This document shows positions 54,288-63,050 of a DNA stretch of 64,000 nucleotides, one piece after another. The notes beneath the pieces are model-generated. The model was not told where the DNA came from and ran no database searches. It saw only the letters and a list, made by a program, of their open reading frames with translations. Position 1 is the first letter of the stretch; each line of letters starts with the position of its first letter. The position numbers were made by a program, and so were the translations under genes. The stretch comes from Micromonospora chokoriensis (GTDB lineage: Bacteria > Actinomycetota > Actinomycetes > Mycobacteriales > Micromonosporaceae). Location: assembly GCF_900091505.1 (NCBI RefSeq), contig NZ_LT607409.1:6138001-6202000 (forward strand), written 5' to 3'.

Positions 54288-54932
54288 GTGGCCGTGGCCG
54301 AGGTGTCGCACCCGGTGTTCGCCCGGGTCTACGAACGGCTGAGCGTCGCCATGGACCGGGCCGGTACGGCGGCCTTCCGGCGGGACCTGGTCGCCGGTCT
54401 GTCCGGCCGGGTGATCGAGATCGGTGCGGGCAACGGACGGATGTTCTCCCACTATCCGCCGTCGGTGACCGAGGTCGTCGCCGTCGAACCGGAACGGCGT
54501 CTACGGGCCGCCGCCGAACGCGCGGCGTCGTCCGCACCGGTCCCGATCACTGTCGTCGACGGACTGGCCGACCGGCTGCCCGGCGGGGCCGGCGAGTTCG
54601 ACGCCGCAGTGGTCGCGTTGGTGCTGTGCACAGTGCCCGATCAGGCGAGCGCGCTGGCCGAGACCGGCCGGGTGCTGCGCCACGGCGGCGAGTTGCGGTT
54701 CTTCGAACACGTCGCGGCCGAGAGGCAGAGCCGTCTGCACCGGACCCAGCGGCTGCTCGACGCGACGGTGTGGCCGAGGTTGTTCGCCGGCTGCCACACC
54801 GGCCGGGACACCCTGGCCGCCATCACCACAGCGGGTTTCGTGGTCGAGGAGGTGCGCCGGTTCCGTTTCCCGGCCACCAGCAACGGCCCGTCCTCGCCCT
54901 GCGTCCACGGGCTCGCGACCTGGCCGGCCTGA
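54288..54932 (+). CDS. Class I SAM-dependent methyltransferase
   Basis: A 214-residue methyltransferase. Motif I VIEIGAGNGRMFSHYP, motif II region VVAVEPERRLRAAAERAA and motif III-like AAVVALVLCTVPDQASALAETGRVLRHGGELRFFEHV are clear. GTG 54288 has GGAGA at 7 nt; the GTG two codons later has GGAG at 6 nt and is equally possible. The acceptor is unknown; ubiquinone/menaquinone- or phospholipid-type enzymes look similar. Confidence 0.9.
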   Translation: MAVAEVSHPVFARVYERLSVAMDRAGTAAFRRDLVAGLSGRVIEIGAGNGRMFSHYPPSVTEVVAVEPERRLRAAAERAASSAPVPITVVDGLADRLPGGAGEFDAAVVALVLCTVPDQASALAETGRVLRHGGELRFFEHVAAERQSRLHRTQRLLDATVWPRLFAGCHTGRDTLAAITTAGFVVEEVRRFRFPATSNGPSSPCVHGLATWPA

Positions 54933-54936
54933 TCCG

Positions 54937-55467
54937 TCAGCGACCGGGCAGGGTGGCCAGCCAGTCGTCCAGCTCCGCCGGGGAGCGCAGCAACACCACG
55001 GGCGGCGCGGACGGATCGGTCCGCCAGGCGCGCATCCGCCGTCGCGCCCGACCGAACGCCGTCACGTGCCACACCAGGATCGAGTCCGGAGACAGCACGC
55101 TGCCCAGCGTCTCGCGGTTGCCGTTGCAGATCTCCTCGCCCGTGCGCACCCGGCGGACGGTGCGCCGCAGCAACCGCCCGAACGAGAGCCACCGGGGATA
55201 GTCCAGGCCGACGACCAGGTCGGCGCGGGCCAACGGCACGTCCCGCCAGCCGTGGTACGCCCCGTCGACGATCCAGCGGTCCCGCCGGCAGATCTCCTCG
55301 ATCCGACCGCGTTGCCGCGCGACGGGCACCTCGACCCAACCCGGCTCCCAGAGCAGGTCGTCCACCGGGTACCAGGGCAGCCCGAGGTGTTCGGCCAACC
55401 GCGCGGCGAGGGTGGACTTGCCGGACCCGTACACCCCGTAGATCAGGATGCGGCGCGGTGGGCTCAT
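54937..55467 (-). CDS. P-loop nucleotide kinase (adenylate-kinase-like)
   Basis: A 176-residue ATPase/kinase. Walker A GVYGSGKST lies at the N-terminus (RILIYGVYGSGKSTLAARLAEHLG), followed by VDDLLWEPGWVEVP and RWIVDGAYHGWRDVPLARAD, typical of adenylate-kinase-like or shikimate-kinase-like small P-loop proteins annotated as topology modulators (FlaR). ATG 55467 is chosen to start just before the P-loop; longer frames have poor composition. Substrate unknown. Confidence 0.85.
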   Translation of the reverse strand: MSPPRRILIYGVYGSGKSTLAARLAEHLGLPWYPVDDLLWEPGWVEVPVARQRGRIEEICRRDRWIVDGAYHGWRDVPLARADLVVGLDYPRWLSFGRLLRRTVRRVRTGEEICNGNRETLGSVLSPDSILVWHVTAFGRARRRMRAWRTDPSAPPVVLLRSPAELDDWLATLPGR

Positions 55468-55624
55468 CGCGGCAGCGTAAATCACTTGTCGTACGCGGCG
55501 CGCTTCGCGAGAGTGACTCCCATGACGTACTGACGGACCCACTCCCCCTCCGCCCCCGGTGACACCTTCCCGGGCGGCGTGACTCGTCCGTTGCCACGTT
55601 CTCCCGGTCAGAAGCGGGCTCTCC

Positions 55625-56344
55625 TTGATTCAGCAACAGTCTCTGCCCTCGTCCAACCCCGCCACCGTCACGGTGTTCGCCTCGCCCACCAGCTGGATCG
55701 AGTCCGACGCCCTCGCCCAGTGCCAGCAGGTGGCCGCCCTCGACGGCATGATCCACGTTGCCGGGATGCCGGACCTCCACCCGGGCAAGGGCGCGCCGAT
55801 CGGCGCGGCCATGGCGTCGACGGTGCTGTACCCGTTCCTGGTGGGCTCCGACATCGGCTGCGGCATCGCCGTGTTCCCCGTCAGGCTCAAGCGGGCCGTA
55901 CCGGAGCGGCTGGCCGCACGGTTCCCCGACCTCGATCGGACGATCGGCGCCGACGACAGGGCCTGGGCGGTCGTCGAGGGTGATGTCCCGGCCGGTCACC
56001 TCGACGGTCTCGGGACGGTCGGCCGGGGCAACCACTTCGTCGAGCTGGCCCGGGTCGGGCCTGTCCTCGACCCGGGCCACGCGGCTCGTCTGGGGGTCGA
56101 CGTCGAGGAGCTACGCCGCACGCCGCTGGGTTCCCTCGTGGTGTGCGGTGACCGTCAACTCCTCTTCGAGGAGGCGCCCACCGCGTACAAGCGCATCGAG
56201 CAGGTGGTCGCCGACCTCGTCGAGCACCGACTGGCCACGCCGGTCGCCAACACGATTCCGCTGGTCACCTACAAGACGGCCGACCTCGGGCCCGCCAGCC
56301 GGACCGACCGGCGGGGCCGCCGTGGTGGGCGGGGGCGGTCGTGA
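55625..56344 (+). CDS. RtcB2-type RNA ligase homologue with deleted catalytic core
   Basis: A 239-residue RtcB-family protein; relatives of this branch run to about 370-390. The N-terminal part is intact: MPDLHPGKG, the metal Cys79 in GSDIGCG, and GNHF (His137) within TVGRGNHFVEL. Near residue 158 (DNA about 56093-56125) it jumps to the C-terminal tail (RRTPLGSLVVCGDR, EEAPTAYKRIEQVVADLVE, VTYKT). Missing are the HSGSRG metal-histidine block and the C-terminal region with the guanylylated histidine. The loss of about 130-150 codons keeps the frame. RtcB joins 2',3'-cyclic phosphate and 5'-OH RNA ends; this protein should not. The stop overlaps prfH. It may be a pseudogene, or a retained RNA-binding form. 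Starts at TTG with a weak ribosome site. Confidence 0.8.
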   Translation: MIQQQSLPSSNPATVTVFASPTSWIESDALAQCQQVAALDGMIHVAGMPDLHPGKGAPIGAAMASTVLYPFLVGSDIGCGIAVFPVRLKRAVPERLAARFPDLDRTIGADDRAWAVVEGDVPAGHLDGLGTVGRGNHFVELARVGPVLDPGHAARLGVDVEELRRTPLGSLVVCGDRQLLFEEAPTAYKRIEQVVADLVEHRLATPVANTIPLVTYKTADLGPASRTDRRGRRGGRGRS

Positions 56345-56961
56345 GCGTGCTCCTGCTGCTGTCCGCCGGGCGCGGCCCACGGGAATGTGCCTGGGCGCTG
56401 ACCCAGCTCCTGCGCCGCCTGACGGCGGAGGGCACCCGTCGAGGGGTGACGGTCGCGCAGGTGCAGGCGGTGCCCGGCGACCGGTCCGTGCTCGTCCAGA
56501 TCTCCGGTGTCGACGCGGAGGCGTTCGCCGACTCGTGGACCGGCACGCTGTGCTGGCAGGCCCCGAGCCCCTACCGGACGAGCACCGGCCGGAAGAACTG
56601 GTACGTCACCGCCCAGCGCCCCCACCTCGACGCGGTGCCGACGGCGTTCTCCGAGGCGGATGTCGACATCGTCGGCTGCCGCACCGGAGGGCCGGGCGGC
56701 CAGCACCGGAACAAGGCCAGCACCGCGGTACGGGCGACGCACCGCCCCTCGGGCATCGTCGTGGTCGTGGACGAGGAACGGCAGTTCAGCCTCAACCGGC
56801 GGCGCGCGCTGAACCTGCTGCGGCAACGCGTCGAGGACGGCGACGAGGTGGCCCGACGGGCCGTCACCACCGCCCGCTGGCGCATCCACGACGATCTCGT
56901 CCGCGGCGATCCCGTCCGCGTGGAGCGTCCGGAGCCGCAGCGGCCGGGCCGCCCGCGGTGA
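56341..56961 (+). CDS. prfH: PrfH-type release factor-like protein
   Basis: A 206-residue class-I release factor homologue without the codon-recognition domain. The GGQ loop (GGPGGQHRNKAST, Gly-Gly-Gln at 119-121) contacts the peptidyl-transferase centre and hydrolyses peptidyl-tRNA. It starts at GTG 56341, overlapping the RtcB-like stop by 4 nt. In other bacteria RtcB2-PrfH pairs repair ribosomes whose 16S decoding centre was cut by ribotoxins: PrfH frees the stalled peptide and RtcB2 reseals the RNA. Here the release factor looks intact while the ligase does not. Confidence 0.92.
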   Translation: MSVLLLLSAGRGPRECAWALTQLLRRLTAEGTRRGVTVAQVQAVPGDRSVLVQISGVDAEAFADSWTGTLCWQAPSPYRTSTGRKNWYVTAQRPHLDAVPTAFSEADVDIVGCRTGGPGGQHRNKASTAVRATHRPSGIVVVVDEERQFSLNRRRALNLLRQRVEDGDEVARRAVTTARWRIHDDLVRGDPVRVERPEPQRPGRPR

Positions 56962-56970
56962 CGGGCTCCG

Positions 56971-57879
56971 TCAGACCTCCAGCACCGCGTCCGCGAACGC
57001 CTGCGGCGCCTCCTGCGGCAGGTTGTGCCCGACACCGCCGCCGATGGTCCGGTGCTCGTAGCGCCCGGTGAACTGCTTGGCGTAGACGCTGGGCTCCACG
57101 TGCGGCGCGCCGTTGGCGTCCCCCTCCAGGGAGATGCTGGGCACGGTGATCTTCGGCTGCGTGGCCAGGCGCTTCTCCACGTCGTCGTACTGTGGCTCGC
57201 CGTCGGCGAGGGCCAGCCGCCACCGGTAGTTGTGCACCACGATGTCGACGTGGTCGGGGTTGTCGAACGCCGCCGCGCTGCGGTCGAACGTCGCGTCGTC
57301 GAATGTCCACCGTGGTGACGCGGTGCGCCAGATCAGCTTGTTGAAGTCACGACGGTTCTTGTCGTAGCCGTTGCGGCCGCGCTCGGTGGCGAAGTAGTAC
57401 TGGTACCACCACGCCAGTTCCGCCTTGGGCGGCAACGGCGCCTTACCCGATTCCTGGCCGGCGATGAGATAGCCGCTCACCGAGACCAGGCCCTGGCAGC
57501 GCTCGGGCCACAACGCGGCCACGACGTCCGCGGTCCGCGCACCCCAGTCGAACCCGGCCAGCTTCGCGCTGTCGATGTGCAGGGCGTCCATGAGCGCGAC
57601 GAGGTCGAGCCCCATGGCGGCCGGTTCGCCGTTGCGCACGGCGTCGTCGGAGAGGAAGCGGGTGGTGCCGTAGCCCCGCAGGTACGGCACGACGACCCGG
57701 TAACCGGCGGCGGTGAGCAGCGGTACGACGTCGACGAAACTGTGGATGTCGTACGGCCAGCCGTGCAGCAGGATCGCGGCGGGGCCGTCGGGCGGCCCGG
57801 CGTCCACGTACCCCACGTTCAGGACACCGGCATCGATCTGCCGTAGGTCGGTGAACGATCCCGCACCGGCCACTGTCAT
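56971..57879 (-). CDS. Alpha/beta hydrolase, epoxide-hydrolase-like
   Basis: A 302-residue enzyme starting at ATG 57879. Oxyanion region LLHGWPYDIHSF, nucleophile elbow AGFDWGARTA with an Asp (not Ser) nucleophile, and catalytic His in GGGVGHNLPQEAP. An Asp nucleophile plus HGWP points to epoxide hydrolases or haloalkane dehalogenases rather than esterases. The stop is 10 bp from the convergent prfH stop. Substrate unknown. Confidence 0.88.
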   Translation of the reverse strand: MTVAGAGSFTDLRQIDAGVLNVGYVDAGPPDGPAAILLHGWPYDIHSFVDVVPLLTAAGYRVVVPYLRGYGTTRFLSDDAVRNGEPAAMGLDLVALMDALHIDSAKLAGFDWGARTADVVAALWPERCQGLVSVSGYLIAGQESGKAPLPPKAELAWWYQYYFATERGRNGYDKNRRDFNKLIWRTASPRWTFDDATFDRSAAAFDNPDHVDIVVHNYRWRLALADGEPQYDDVEKRLATQPKITVPSISLEGDANGAPHVEPSVYAKQFTGRYEHRTIGGGVGHNLPQEAPQAFADAVLEV

Positions 57880-58072
57880 CGACCTCTTTCCCGCGTCCCG
57901 ACCTGTTCCGACCTGCTGGTGCTGTCGAATGTAGGAGCGGACGCCGTACCGGACGGCGGATTGCCCGAACTCCGCTGGGCCGGTCCCGGGCTGGGTAGGA
58001 TGCGGGCCCCGCTTCCGGGCGAGGTCCGAGAGGGTCCGGCGGGCCGGCGGGGCCGGACCGTAGGGTGATGGC

Positions 58073-58894
58073 ATGGCTGAGCGACCTCTGACCCTGATGG
58101 CGGTGCACGCCCACCCCGACGACGAGGCGACGAGCACCGGCGGCGTGCTGGCCCGCTATGCCGACGAGGGGATCACGACAGTGCTCGTGACGTGCACCGA
58201 CGGGCGGTGCGGCGACGGCCCGGGCGGGGTGAAGCCGGGTGACCCGGGGCACGACCCGGCCGCCGTCGTGGCGATGCGTCGGGCCGAGTTGGAGGCCAGC
58301 TGCGCGGTGTTGGAGGTCAGCCACCTGGAGACGCTCGGTTACGCGGATTCGGGGATGATGGGGTGGTCGACCAACGACCAGCCCGGCGCGTTCTGGACGA
58401 CGCCGGTGGCGGAGGCTGCGGGCCGGCTCGCCGAGTTGATCCGGCAGTACCAACCCGATGTCATCGTCACGTACGACGAGAACGGTTTCTACGGCCACCC
58501 GGACCACATCCAGGCGCACCGGATCACGATGGCGGCCGTCGAGCTGACCGACAGCCCGGCGAAGGTCTACTGGACCACCGTGCCGCGTACGGCGTTCGAG
58601 CAGTTCGGTCGGGTCATGCGGGATCTCGGCGTGGACTGGGCCGAGCCGGACGAGACGGTGCCGCCGCTCGGCCTGCCGGACGACGAGATCACCACCTGGG
58701 TGGACGCCAACAGCTACGGCGGGCAGAAGTTCGACGCGCTGGCCGCGCACGCCAGTCAGACCGAGAACATCTTCTTCCTGCAACTGGGCCGCGACCGGTT
58801 CACCGAGCTGATGGGCGTGGAGACCTTCGTGCGGGTCCGTGACCGGACGGGCGCGCCGACCCCCGAGGGCGACCTCTTCGCCGGCCTGCGCTGA
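58073..58894 (+). CDS. PIG-L family deacetylase (Mca/MshB-like)
   Basis: A 273-residue zinc amidase. The metal motif AHPDDEATSTGG and the HPDH near residue 143 give the zinc ligands and general base. VLVTCTDGRCGDGPGG replaces the loop of true MshB/Mca, so it is a third PIG-L member of a mycothiol-making actinomycete rather than a clear orthologue. It probably deacetylates or hydrolyses N-acyl-glucosamine-type substrates or mycothiol conjugates. Confidence 0.9.
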   Translation: MAERPLTLMAVHAHPDDEATSTGGVLARYADEGITTVLVTCTDGRCGDGPGGVKPGDPGHDPAAVVAMRRAELEASCAVLEVSHLETLGYADSGMMGWSTNDQPGAFWTTPVAEAAGRLAELIRQYQPDVIVTYDENGFYGHPDHIQAHRITMAAVELTDSPAKVYWTTVPRTAFEQFGRVMRDLGVDWAEPDETVPPLGLPDDEITTWVDANSYGGQKFDALAAHASQTENIFFLQLGRDRFTELMGVETFVRVRDRTGAPTPEGDLFAGLR

Positions 58895-59275
58895 CCGGCG
58901 CGGATCAGCTCCCGCAAGGCCTGGCGTCGTCGGCCGCCCGGCCGGTGTTCCCGCGTGCGTCGCTCCGAGACGTCGGCGACGCTGTCGGACCGACCGATAA
59001 GGCACCGAAAGCAGCGGGCCCCCGGCCACTGAAAGTTTCGCGGCGCTGGTGCACAAGCCCGCGCAGGTCATATGACGAATTTCCGGAAGTTTTCAGCGTT
59101 GACGCCCGGACATAGACGGCCTTAACGTTTCGAGCAGGTTTCCGGTCACCGGCCGGAACTACCGGTCCCGGCCGCACCCGGCCGCTCCGCCCCGAATCCG
59201 CTCCTTATCCGCCATGACCGGACCCGCACCTTGTTGATCGACAGTTGTCGATCAATGGTCTGGAAGGGAAGGCAC
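58895..59275. promoter_or_regulatory. Upstream region of the xylanase gene
   Basis: About 380 bp without a gene. GAAAGTTTCG at 59031-59040 and GGAAGTTTTC at 59085-59094 resemble GAAAnTTTC-type motifs reported near Streptomyces xylanase promoters; I recall this and cannot verify it. The palindrome at 59234-59255 lies near the start. Confidence 0.45.
59234..59255. promoter_or_regulatory. Operator-like palindrome of the xylanase gene
   Basis: A 22-bp near-perfect dyad (TTGATCGACAG / TTGTCGATCAA, 10 of 11 pairs), 21 bp before the ATG and just before the ribosome site. It is unlike the LacI sites of the arabinose island, so another regulator is expected. Confidence 0.6.
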
Positions 59276-60469
59276 ATGAAGCTGAGACAGTGGACCACCG
59301 TCGGAGTGGTCGCCGTCGCGACCGTCGCGGCGTTGAACACCGTGCCGGCCACCGCCAGCCGGCCGTACGACCCGACGGCGCAGAGCCTCGGCGCCCTGGG
59401 TCTGCGCCACGGCCTGCACGTCGGCACCGCGGTGAACATGGATGCCCTCAACGACGCCGGCGACCCGCAGTACCGCGCGCTGGCGTCCTCCGAGTTCGCC
59501 TCGGTCACCGCCGAGAACGTGATGAAGTGGGAGGTCCTGGAACCCACCCGGGGCACCTACAACTGGGCGGCGGCCGACCAGTTCGTGGAGTTCGCCAAGC
59601 GCAACCGGCAGAGCGTGCGCGGTCACGTGCTGGTCTGGCACAACCAGCTGCCCGCCTGGTTGACCAGCGGCGTCGCCGACGGCTCGATCAGCAAGCAGGA
59701 GCTGCGCGAGCTGCTGCGCAAGCACATCACCACCGTCGTCAACCGCTACAAGGGCAAGATCTGGCAGTGGGACGTGGTCAACGAGGCCGTCAGCGACCCG
59801 TGGGACACCCCGTCGACCCTGCACTACAAGGGCTTCTGGGCGCAGAACCTGGGGCCCGGCTACATCGCCGACGCGTTCCGCTGGGCGCGGGCGGCCGACC
59901 CCAAGGCCCTGCTGTTCTACAACGACTACAACATCGAGGCCTTCGGCTCCGGCAACCCGGCCGACGACAAGACGCAGTTCGTCTACGACATGACCAAGGG
60001 CCTACGCGCCCAGGGTGTCCCGATCGACGGCGTCGGCGCCCAGGGCCACCTGGGCACCCAGTACGGCAACTTCGACACCCTCCAGGTGACCGCCGCGTTG
60101 AAGAAGTTCAGCGGGCTCGGCGTCGCCACCGCGTTCACCGAGGTCGACGTCCGTAGTCAGATGACGGAGGCCGTCCGCGCCGGCAACTCGGAGGAGATCA
60201 ACCCCCGGCTGCAGGCGTCGGCCGCCAACTTCAGCGTGCTGATGAAGGCGTGCCTCGCCGTGCGGAGCTGCCTGTCATACACGGTCTGGGGTTTCAGCGA
60301 CAAGTACTCGTGGGTGCCGGACTGGTTCAACGACCCGCCGGAGGGCCTGGCCACCATCTACGACGAGAACTACCAGCCCAAGCGGGCGTACAACGAGTTG
60401 AAGTCCGACCTGATCTTTGCTGGGCCGCCGTACGTGCTGCCTCGGATCGCACCCAAGCCGCGCCGCTGA
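59276..60469 (+). CDS. Secreted GH10 endo-beta-1,4-xylanase
   Basis: A 397-residue exported enzyme starting at ATG 59276 after GGAAGGGAAGG. Signal peptide 1-27 (ends ATAS). The GH10 barrel (about 35-380) shows ENVMKWEVLEPTRG, GHVLVWHNQLPAWL, acid/base Glu170 in DVVNEAVSD and nucleophile Glu289 in TAFTEVDVR, and YTVWGFSDKYSW. There is no carbohydrate-binding module. It cleaves the xylan backbone to xylo-oligosaccharides, complementing the GH43 debranching enzyme. Confidence 0.95.
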   Translation: MKLRQWTTVGVVAVATVAALNTVPATASRPYDPTAQSLGALGLRHGLHVGTAVNMDALNDAGDPQYRALASSEFASVTAENVMKWEVLEPTRGTYNWAAADQFVEFAKRNRQSVRGHVLVWHNQLPAWLTSGVADGSISKQELRELLRKHITTVVNRYKGKIWQWDVVNEAVSDPWDTPSTLHYKGFWAQNLGPGYIADAFRWARAADPKALLFYNDYNIEAFGSGNPADDKTQFVYDMTKGLRAQGVPIDGVGAQGHLGTQYGNFDTLQVTAALKKFSGLGVATAFTEVDVRSQMTEAVRAGNSEEINPRLQASAANFSVLMKACLAVRSCLSYTVWGFSDKYSWVPDWFNDPPEGLATIYDENYQPKRAYNELKSDLIFAGPPYVLPRIAPKPRR

Positions 60470-60506
60470 CCCGACGGCCCGGCTGATCCGGCGACGCGTG
60501 CGTCGG

Positions 60507-60552
60507 CGTAGGGACCGTGTGGGGCGCGGCGGAGCCCCACACGGTCCCTACG
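60507..60552 (+). terminator. Terminator of the xylanase gene
   Basis: A perfect 19-bp stem (60507-60525 with 60534-60552) and an 8-nt loop, 38 bp past the stop. Confidence 0.9.
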
Positions 60553-60666
60553 GCACCGTCGGACGTCGGTGTTCGACTCACGTTCGGCCGGACCGTTCCG
60601 CCATCCGGACGCCATCGGGGGTCCTGGTGCCGGTTCTACCGGTTTATTGATGGTTTTGGTGTCACT

Positions 60667-61038
60667 ATGGCAGGCGTGGGAACTGCGAAAACTGCCATGC
60701 CTGCCATCTCGCCGCTCACCGGCGACCCCATCAAGCGGGCCGATGCCGAACGACTCGCCGGGGTGCTGAAGGCGTTCGCCGACCCGGCGCGACTCCGGCT
60801 GCTCAGCCTGATCCAGTCGGCGCCGGACGGTGAGGCCTCCGTCAGCGACCTCACCGGGGCGCTCAACCTCTCCCAGCCGACGGTGAGTCATCACCTCCGG
60901 ATCCTCACCGAGGCCGGCCTGCTGGAACGCGACAAGCGTGGGGTCTGGGCGTACTACCGCCTGGTGCCCTCCGCCATCGCGCAGATCGCCGACCTGCTGA
61001 CGCCGCCCCGGAAACGGGCGACGAAGAAGGCGCGCTGA
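60667..61038 (+). CDS. ArsR family regulator lacking the arsenic-site cysteines
   Basis: A 123-residue winged-helix regulator starting at ATG 60667. ADPARLRLLSLI and LNLSQPTVSHHLRILTEAGLLERDKRG are the ArsR recognition region. In arsenic-sensing relatives the preceding helix reads CVCDL; here it is SVSDL (Ser58, Ser60), and there is no Cys in the whole protein. It therefore cannot sense As(III)/Sb(III) in the classical way. It might use another metal site, a non-metal signal, or be constitutive. An argS-like relic lies downstream on the other strand. Confidence 0.88.
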   Translation: MAGVGTAKTAMPAISPLTGDPIKRADAERLAGVLKAFADPARLRLLSLIQSAPDGEASVSDLTGALNLSQPTVSHHLRILTEAGLLERDKRGVWAYYRLVPSAIAQIADLLTPPRKRATKKAR

Positions 61039-61053
61039 CCGGGCGTTGCCTCG

Positions 61054-61790
61054 TCACATCCGATCGAGGGTTCGGATGCCGAGCAGGTGCAACCCCTGCC
61101 GGAGCGTCCGGGCGGTCAGCTCGGCCAGCAACAGCCGACTCTCCCGCAGGCCGTCCGCGGCGCGCAGCACGGGGCAGTGCTCGTAGAACGCGTTGAACGC
61201 CGTGGCGAGCCGGTGCAGGTAACCGGCGAGTCGGTGGAATTCGAGGGGCGTGTCCAGCCGGGCCTCCGTGCCGGCCCGCCGGACCATCGACCGGACACGC
61301 GCGTACGCGTACGCTCCCAGTCCAGGTGGTTGACCCGCACCACCCGGTGCCCGAGCCACTCCAGCAGCCGTACCGCCGCGTCGCCGATGACCGTGGAGCG
61401 CAGATGCCCCACGTGCATCTCCTTGGCCACGTTCGGCGTCGAATAGTCGACCACCACGGTCTACGGCGCGGTCGTGGGCGGCACCCCGAGCCGGGAGTCG
61501 CCGGCCAGCCCGGAGGCCAGGTCGGCCAGTGCCCGGTCGGCGATGGTCAGGTTGAGGAAGCCCGGCCCGGAGACCTCCGACGACGCGCAGACGTCGTCGA
61601 GCACCGCGCGCTCCAGGACCGCGGCGGCGATGTCGCGCGGCGGCCGACCGAGCCGCCGGGCCAGCGCCAGCGCCGCGTCGGACTGGAAGTCAGCGCGCGG
61701 AGACCGCCGCACGAGCGGGTCGACCGGGCCACCGGCCACCTCCGCGAACGCCGGCACCAGCCGGTCGGACAACAACCTTTCAAGATCCAT
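61054..61790 (-). pseudogene. argS: Decayed arginyl-tRNA synthetase-like gene
   Basis: Three parts of ArgS in order: the N-terminal domain (61464-61790, MDLERLLSDRLVPAFAEVAGG, then FQSDAALALARRLGRPP); a TAG stop at 61461-61463 in the same frame; the active-site start VVDYSTPNVAKEMHVGHLRST with the HIGH-type HVGH (to about 61330); then a direct join NHLDW to the C-terminal anticodon-binding part in another frame (GAYAYARVRSMVRRAG to LHLLGIRTLDRM, ending 61054). About 300 residues of the catalytic core are missing at the join near 61318-61330. An intact argS must exist elsewhere, so this was a paralogue. Confidence 0.88.
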
Positions 61791-62135
61791 GAGTACGCCG
61801 ATCTCACTCGGGCCCGCGCTGTCACGCGAGCCGTCGAACGGGGAGATGCGGGCGGACCGGGAACGACCGGTCGGTGACCGGCGGCTCGATCCGCCGGTCG
61901 CAGGAGAACAGGTCAGCGCGGGCGGGCGACGGATCGCCGGCGTCGCACACCAACCAGGACGTCACACGACGCTCCGGTGCAGAGCACGATCACGCTGGTC
62001 ATGGCAGCAGCCTAACGGTTGTCCCGGTGTGGCGGCATCCCGGTTTCGGCAGGTCCGGTTACCGTCCAACAGCGGTGTGTGGTCGTTTCGGCCGACTCGT
62101 CGCAGGGAACTGCCCGGGACAACCGAGGGAGGATC
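61791..62135. other. Intergenic, one marginal small frame
   Basis: About 345 bp between the argS relic and the lipoprotein gene. A GTG-started minus-strand frame of 47 codons (61822-61965, with GGAG 4 nt upstream) has gene-like composition but no recognisable family; I do not call it as a gene. Confidence 0.3.
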
Positions 62136-62897
62136 ATGAGCCGACACCGACCGACGTCGACCACCCGTACGCGCGGCGTCCTCGCGTTGATTCCGCTGAT
62201 GGGAGGCGTCGCACTGGCCGCCTGCACCTCCACCGAGGACCCGCCGGCCTCGACCCCGTCGATGGCGGCCCCGACGGTCGCCTCGGCATCGGCGAATCCG
62301 ACCGACGCGCCGACGCCGAGCGCCGACACTCCGACGACCATCCCGACGTCGGCGTTCGTCGAGCTGCCGACCGAGTTGCGGAAGTCGCCCCGGCGGACGA
62401 CGCCGGTGACGGATGCCCTACCGACGATGTGCGGCAACGAGTTCGGGACCGGCGGTCGGCAGGTCACGGCGAGCGCCGCGATGACCAACACCTACCAGAG
62501 GGCCGGCGCCACCGAGGCTGAGACACCGCAGGGCATGATCCACCAGGTCATCTTCACGTTCGACGGCGACGGCGCGTCGGCGTACCTGGGACGTCTGCGT
62601 ACCGACGTGCGGGCGTGCCCCGCCTACGACCAGTCCGGAAACCGGGTCACCGTCACGAGCGAGCCGCTGACCGGCGTCGGCGACGAGGCGCTGCTGCTGA
62701 CCCGCACCTGGCCCGAGACGAGCCTGAACGGAGACCGCACCGGCGACACCGCGACCAGCCAGATCGCCGTGGCCCGGGTCGGCAGGGCCGTGACGGTCTT
62801 CAACGACCAGGGGTGGGAGGGCACCAGCGGCAACCCCACCATCATGGACCGGGTCGTCCGCGACGGCGCGAAGACGATCGACGCCTGGCAGGGGTGA
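62136..62897 (+). CDS. Secreted lipoprotein, uncharacterised
   Basis: A 253-residue protein starting at ATG 62136 after GAGGGAGGATC. The signal ends at lipobox Cys30 (VALAAC). A Ser/Thr/Pro/Ala-rich linker (about 31-75) leads to a compact C-terminal domain (about 85-250, MCGNEFGTGG, VRACPAYDQ, GVGDEALLLTR) of the PknH-like/sensor-domain kind in actinobacteria. It probably faces the outside of the membrane. No catalytic motif is seen. Confidence 0.85.
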   Translation: MSRHRPTSTTRTRGVLALIPLMGGVALAACTSTEDPPASTPSMAAPTVASASANPTDAPTPSADTPTTIPTSAFVELPTELRKSPRRTTPVTDALPTMCGNEFGTGGRQVTASAAMTNTYQRAGATEAETPQGMIHQVIFTFDGDGASAYLGRLRTDVRACPAYDQSGNRVTVTSEPLTGVGDEALLLTRTWPETSLNGDRTGDTATSQIAVARVGRAVTVFNDQGWEGTSGNPTIMDRVVRDGAKTIDAWQG

Positions 62898-63050
62898 CCC
62901 CCGCCCGGTCGACGACAACCACCGCGGTACGGCGGCGGGCGGGCGTACATCCCCGGCGGTAGGGCGATCAGCATCTCCGGCATGACGACTCACACGCACT
63001 CCCGTTCATACGCTGCTGCGTGTCACCCGTCCTACCGACCAAGGGGAAAC

